Shown here: in pieces, positions 60,644 to 64,000 of the stretch
How positions within the stretch are numbered: position 1 is the first letter of the stretch
Layout: each line of letters begins with the position of its first letter
Assembly (NCBI GenBank): GCA_012317185.1
Contig: CP048838.1
Span: 2,542,001 to 2,606,000 of the forward strand
Length of the DNA: 64,000 bases
Origin: [Clostridium] innocuum
Lineage (GTDB): Bacteria > Bacillota_I > Bacilli_A > Erysipelotrichales > Erysipelotrichaceae
Reading direction: 5' to 3'
Translations under genes and position numbers: made by a program
Notes under the pieces: generated by a model
The model's database searches: none
What the model was told of the DNA's origin: nothing
The model's input: the letters and a program-made list of their open reading frames with translations, nothing else

Positions 60644-62462
60644 TGACCTGTTGAAGAAAAAAAGTACGTTCCAGCCGATCGGACTGAAGATCCAAAGAGG
60701 CCACTACATCCTGGGAGACCGTTATATCAAATCTCTGCTCGTCACCGAGCTCCCCCGACAATTCGAACTCGGTCTCCTGAGCTCCTACGTTTCGAATCCG
60801 GAGATCAAGGTCTTCATGCGTACGGAGCCGTTGGATCTGGACTGTGCCGGTATGCTGAAGAAGGAATACAATGATAAGAGCAGAGAATATCAGAAGAGCG
60901 GGAACGACCCGACGAGGAGAGAGATCCTGGAGAATGAGCTGATCTCATTGAATACCTACATCAAGGAGATCATCGATAATCACGATGTGACCTGGAACAT
61001 CACCATCGTCTTCAGCGTCTATGCTGACACAGAAAAGGAGGTGAACAAACGATGTCAGGATCTCAATCTCCGCTTACGGGCAGAGGGCTTCAAGCTGACC
61101 AGTGCTCCCGTCATGCAGGAGAATCTGATGCGGGTCGCTTCCCCATTGTTCGTCGACAGTCTCCTCCCTGCTGAAGTGGAAAAGAATATCGGTATCCCGC
61201 TCCCTTCACTAGGTCTGGCCGGTCTCTATCCGTTCGTATTCGAAACACTGAAGGATCGTGACGGCTTCCTGCTGGGACATGAGCTGATGAATAAAGGAGC
61301 GATCCTATTCGATCAATTCCAATGGCTCGATGACCCGATGAGTGCCCGGGCACTGAATCGCCTGAGTGGGAATCTCGTCATCGTCGGAGGTACCGGATTC
61401 GGTAAGTCTACACTGATGAAGCTGTTGATCCGTTTCTACATCCGTACACACAAAAAGATCATCTGGATAGACCCGGAGAACAAGAACAACTCCCTGACGA
61501 AGCGTTATGGAGGTACGTTCATCAACTGGGGGCGGCGAGGCCATATCATCAATGTCTTCGATCTGAAGCCGATCTCCGTGGAAGAGGATGAGGACGCCAG
61601 CGTCAAATGGGATACAGAGCTTGCCATATACAACTGTGTCGATGATGTCAAGATTATCCTGCGCTATCTCGTACCCTCTATCAGTGATGACACCCTTTCC
61701 ATCGTAGGAGATCAGATGGTCATGCTGTATGCCGATCATGGATTGACGCCGGAAACGGATTTCCGTGGACTTCCGGCTTCTGCATATCCGACCTTCTCCG
61801 ATCTCGACGTACGTCTGCAGAAGAGCATAGAGGAGTGTCAGAAGCAGCCGCATGCCGATACGAAGGAGCTGGAGCTGCTGCGGGATCTGCGGCTGAAGAT
61901 AAAGCCACTGCTCAAAGAATGGTCGATCTACTTCAATGGACATACATCGCTGGGTCAGGAGGACTTATCGAAGGATATCATCGCGTTCGGTACGAAGACG
62001 CTGCTGGAGAAGCCGCTGACATTGATCAATGCGCTGAATCACATCATGTACCAATTTGCCTGGTCGTTGTGTCTGGATGAGTCCGTAGAGTCTGCTTTCG
62101 TTCTGGATGAGGCGCATACGCAGATACTGACGCCGATGAGTGCGGAAAGAGTAGCACAGTACACGCGAAGATCCAGAAAGTATCACAATGTCTGTACGAT
62201 CGCGACGCAGGAGCCGAAGGACTTTGCGGGGAAAGACATCCTCGTACATGGAAAAGCGATCTTCAACAACAGCGTCTATAAGATGATCATGCATCTGGAG
62301 CGCGACGGGACCAACGATCTGAGCAAGTTCATCACCGTCAATGAGAATGAGAAAGGACTGATCGAGCAGCTGCGTATGGGTGATGCATTGTTCGTCTGTG
62401 GAGACCGTCATATCCCATTGCATGTCCTTGCGACAGAGAACGAGTTGAAGGAGATGGCATGA
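60633..62462 (+). CDS. VirB4-family ATPase (C-terminal part)
   Basis: The 609-aa protein energises the type IV secretion channel at the membrane. Walker A is GGTGFGKST (252-260), Walker B is AFVLDEAH (about 485), and the late CTIATQEPKDF is typical of VirB4. AAGGAGGG is well placed before the ATG at 60633; the longer frame from 60498 lies inside the upstream gene and is rejected. Confidence 0.93.
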   Translation: MWNNDLLKKKSTFQPIGLKIQRGHYILGDRYIKSLLVTELPRQFELGLLSSYVSNPEIKVFMRTEPLDLDCAGMLKKEYNDKSREYQKSGNDPTRREILENELISLNTYIKEIIDNHDVTWNITIVFSVYADTEKEVNKRCQDLNLRLRAEGFKLTSAPVMQENLMRVASPLFVDSLLPAEVEKNIGIPLPSLGLAGLYPFVFETLKDRDGFLLGHELMNKGAILFDQFQWLDDPMSARALNRLSGNLVIVGGTGFGKSTLMKLLIRFYIRTHKKIIWIDPENKNNSLTKRYGGTFINWGRRGHIINVFDLKPISVEEDEDASVKWDTELAIYNCVDDVKIILRYLVPSISDDTLSIVGDQMVMLYADHGLTPETDFRGLPASAYPTFSDLDVRLQKSIEECQKQPHADTKELELLRDLRLKIKPLLKEWSIYFNGHTSLGQEDLSKDIIAFGTKTLLEKPLTLINALNHIMYQFAWSLCLDESVESAFVLDEAHTQILTPMSAERVAQYTRRSRKYHNVCTIATQEPKDFAGKDILVHGKAIFNNSVYKMIMHLERDGTNDLSKFITVNENEKGLIEQLRMGDALFVCGDRHIPLHVLATENELKEMA

Positions 62463-62567
62463 CCAAGGAATTGAAGACTAGGCACATGGATCTATTCCCT
62501 ATCATTCAAACATCAGTTTTCATGACAGGTAGTCCACGAGCGTGATAGATCCATCAGGAAAAGACAG

Positions 62568-62588
62568 TACCTGGCAACTTGCCAGGTA
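62568..62588. repeat. ICE palindrome, copy 7
   Basis: Left arm TACC, core TGGCAA-C-TTGCCA, right arm GGTA. It lies 40 bp before the next start codon, in a 166-bp gap that has no other feature. Confidence 0.88.
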
Positions 62589-62628
62589 GCTTTTCACAAA
62601 AGATAGGACAATGATGGGAGGTAAGGTC

Positions 62629-63627
62629 ATGGACTTATTCAAACATATCTTCCATGTGATCCGCATAGTTACTGTGAAAGAATATCCTCTTTCAGAAATA
62701 AAGCAACAGATCAGAAATAAGGTCATAGGACCAGGTGATCGGATCAGAGTCAAAGGATATCTGAGCTGTTTTGCGCCCATATGTGAACCTGATACATTCG
62801 TTCCTAAAATGATAACATATGATCGTAAACATGATGAAGTACATGTGGTATCCTGTTCGCCGGTCGTAAGGAACCTTCAATCGGAAGAATATGGAGTTGC
62901 ATTTCTCTATCCGCAACAGGAAGGGCGTTTTGAATATGAGCTAGAAAACAGTGCGGAGAGATTGCAGATCACAGATAAGAACAGGTTCATCCCAGTAGTA
63001 ATGAGAAAACAGGAATATAGAAAATTTTCAGAAAAACAGGTCGAGATGATCTGTTCCATCGAAGATATATGTGTATGTGATCCAAAAGATGAATTCATAT
63101 TCAAAACACGTGAGTTCAGAAAAGTGAATGATTGGTTCACAGACCTCTATATTCCCCAATATTCAGCATATTGTCTAAAGGCGCAATCCATACTTCCGGA
63201 TAACAACGGAGATAGAAAAGATCCTGTCATCGTACCGTATGCCATCGAATATCAGGTATCTTGTAAGGATGAAGAAATAGATCTATTCGAAGAGCTCCAC
63301 ACAGCGCTTGTAAAAGCCTTCGTAAACGAAAATAGCCGATACAAGATATGGCACATGGGAGAAGAAAGTCATGACTTCATACTGGCAGAAGATCCGGGTC
63401 TAAAAATCGTTTATAAGTTCGACGGGAAAGTCGGCTTTTATCAAAATATAGATATAACAGATACTTTGATCTATGAGCAGCAAATGATGCTATTGGAAGA
63501 ACGATTATTACAGTTCAAAGACCATTTACATGCTTCGATACATTTGGATCTAGTGTATCTATCCGATATCGGCATGTCAAGGGTCCTAGATATCGGTCGT
63601 TATAAGCCAAAGGCAAATTTAGCCTGA
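62629..63627 (+). CDS. Unknown 332-aa protein
   Basis: GGGAGG lies 7-8 nt before the ATG at 62629 (MDLFKHIFHVIRIVTVKEY); the ATG at 62611 is too early. The first part may contain an OB-fold-like stretch (IGPGDRIRVKGYLSCFAPIC). No membrane span or known domain was identified. Confidence 0.6.
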   Translation: MDLFKHIFHVIRIVTVKEYPLSEIKQQIRNKVIGPGDRIRVKGYLSCFAPICEPDTFVPKMITYDRKHDEVHVVSCSPVVRNLQSEEYGVAFLYPQQEGRFEYELENSAERLQITDKNRFIPVVMRKQEYRKFSEKQVEMICSIEDICVCDPKDEFIFKTREFRKVNDWFTDLYIPQYSAYCLKAQSILPDNNGDRKDPVIVPYAIEYQVSCKDEEIDLFEELHTALVKAFVNENSRYKIWHMGEESHDFILAEDPGLKIVYKFDGKVGFYQNIDITDTLIYEQQMMLLEERLLQFKDHLHASIHLDLVYLSDIGMSRVLDIGRYKPKANLA

Positions 63628-63720
63628 AGTCGATAAGGCCAATCTATTTCATAGTCATTCTATTGAAAGGATGCAGATGGCAGGTGATCTACGAACGAGG
63701 TATCCCTATCTTAGAAAGCA

Positions 63721-63743
63721 TTACCTGGCAAGTTGCCAGGTAA
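63721..63743. repeat. ICE palindrome, copy 8
   Basis: Left arm TTACC, core TGGCAA-G-TTGCCA, right arm GGTAA, perfect. It lies 93 bp after one gene and 129 bp before the next. Confidence 0.9.
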
Positions 63744-63808
63744 CTTATAAAATTGGAATGAAGAAAGGCTATACCTTGATCGATGATATATGACATTTTC
63801 AAAATATG

Positions 63809-63829
63809 CGGGAGATTTCCCGTTTTTTT
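63809..63829 (+). terminator. Short terminator
   Basis: CGGGA-gatt-TCCCG followed by TTTTTTT, 44 bp before the next start codon. Confidence 0.7.
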
Positions 63830-63872
63830 GCTCGTCGATCGAAGGCTTTCGATATGGAAAGGAGAATCTGAT

Positions 63873-64000
63873 ATGGAAAAGCATACAGAACATAAGCTGC
63901 TTCATAAAGCAATCGAAAGAATAAGCTATCGATATCGTCATGAAAAGGCGTTATCGAGCTTCAAAGAAAAGAAACTGCGATACCTCTCCATGAATGAGGA
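63873..64000 (+). CDS. Unknown protein, N-terminus only
   Basis: AAAGGAGA precedes the ATG. The 42 visible codons (MEKHTEHKLLHKAIERISYR and on) are basic and helical. The gene runs off the window. Confidence 0.6.
   Translation, partial: MEKHTEHKLLHKAIERISYRYRHEKALSSFKEKKLRYLSMNE

Noticed and set aside
61305..61943. A 212-aa frame antisense to the VirB4 ATPase gene
   Set aside because: Codon-mirror frame opposite the ATPase domain; no ribosome site.

Overview
The window is from a low-GC Gram-positive anaerobe. Strong TTGACA-17-TATAAT promoters, AGGAGG-type ribosome sites, a T-box leader, and a clostridial butyryl-CoA pathway with EtfAB all point to the Firmicutes. The gene mix resembles the Erysipelotrichaceae / [Clostridium] innocuum group, but that placement is inference. 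The window has two parts: ordinary chromosome (about 1-30.9 kb) and the left part of an integrative conjugative element, ICE (about 30.9-64 kb, running off the right edge).

Chromosome. argG and the start of argH (minus strand) lie behind an arginine-type T-box leader. An ATP-grasp ligase, a thioredoxin-like protein, a YhhN membrane protein, an esterase, a small membrane protein, a GNAT acetyltransferase, a nitroreductase, an MFS transporter with an XRE/TPR regulator, a metallophosphoesterase and a threonine aldolase follow. The centrepiece is a butyrate module at 12.4-21.8 kb. One minus-strand operon (bcd, etfB, etfA, hbd, crt, CoA-transferase) diverges from two tandem thiolase genes on the plus strand. 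Together they convert acetyl-CoA to butyryl-CoA. Three Rex-type (NADH/NAD+ sensor) operators sit in the divergent promoter region and a fourth precedes the second thiolase, so the whole pathway looks redox controlled. feoAB, a ferredoxin-tailed aldo/keto reductase, metY-metA (acetyl-type by residue 111), an oxidoreductase and an AIM24-family protein fill the space up to tRNA-Gly(TCC).

ICE. Immediately after the tRNA come a cold-shock-domain protein, ParA, ParB, an XRE protein, a lysozyme/M23 cell-wall hydrolase and membrane proteins. A run of small, tightly overlapping, mostly unknown genes follows, including an orphan methyltransferase, SSB and a NUMOD/HNH-like protein. Next are surface/cargo genes (nuclease lipoprotein, AAA/PD-(D/E)XK protein, Ig-like lipoprotein, a giant SpaA/Cna-B adhesin broken by a frameshift). 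Then comes the type IV secretion core: a VirB2-like protein, a VirB6/TrbL-like protein, a PrgI-like protein, and a VirB4 that is split into two overlapping genes. No integrase, relaxase or coupling protein was recognised; they are presumably outside the window or among the unknowns.

Main novel signals. (1) Eight copies of a palindrome with core TGGCAA-N-TTGCCA lie in gaps of the ICE; their outer arms co-vary. (2) A candidate type I toxin-antitoxin locus at 50.3-50.6 kb encodes a 24-aa hydrophobic peptide, with a convergent antisense promoter and a 14-bp shared bidirectional terminator stem. (3) A duplicated RBS/leader-peptide unit sits just before a terminator in front of the adhesin. (4) Several frameshifts occur in ICE cargo genes.
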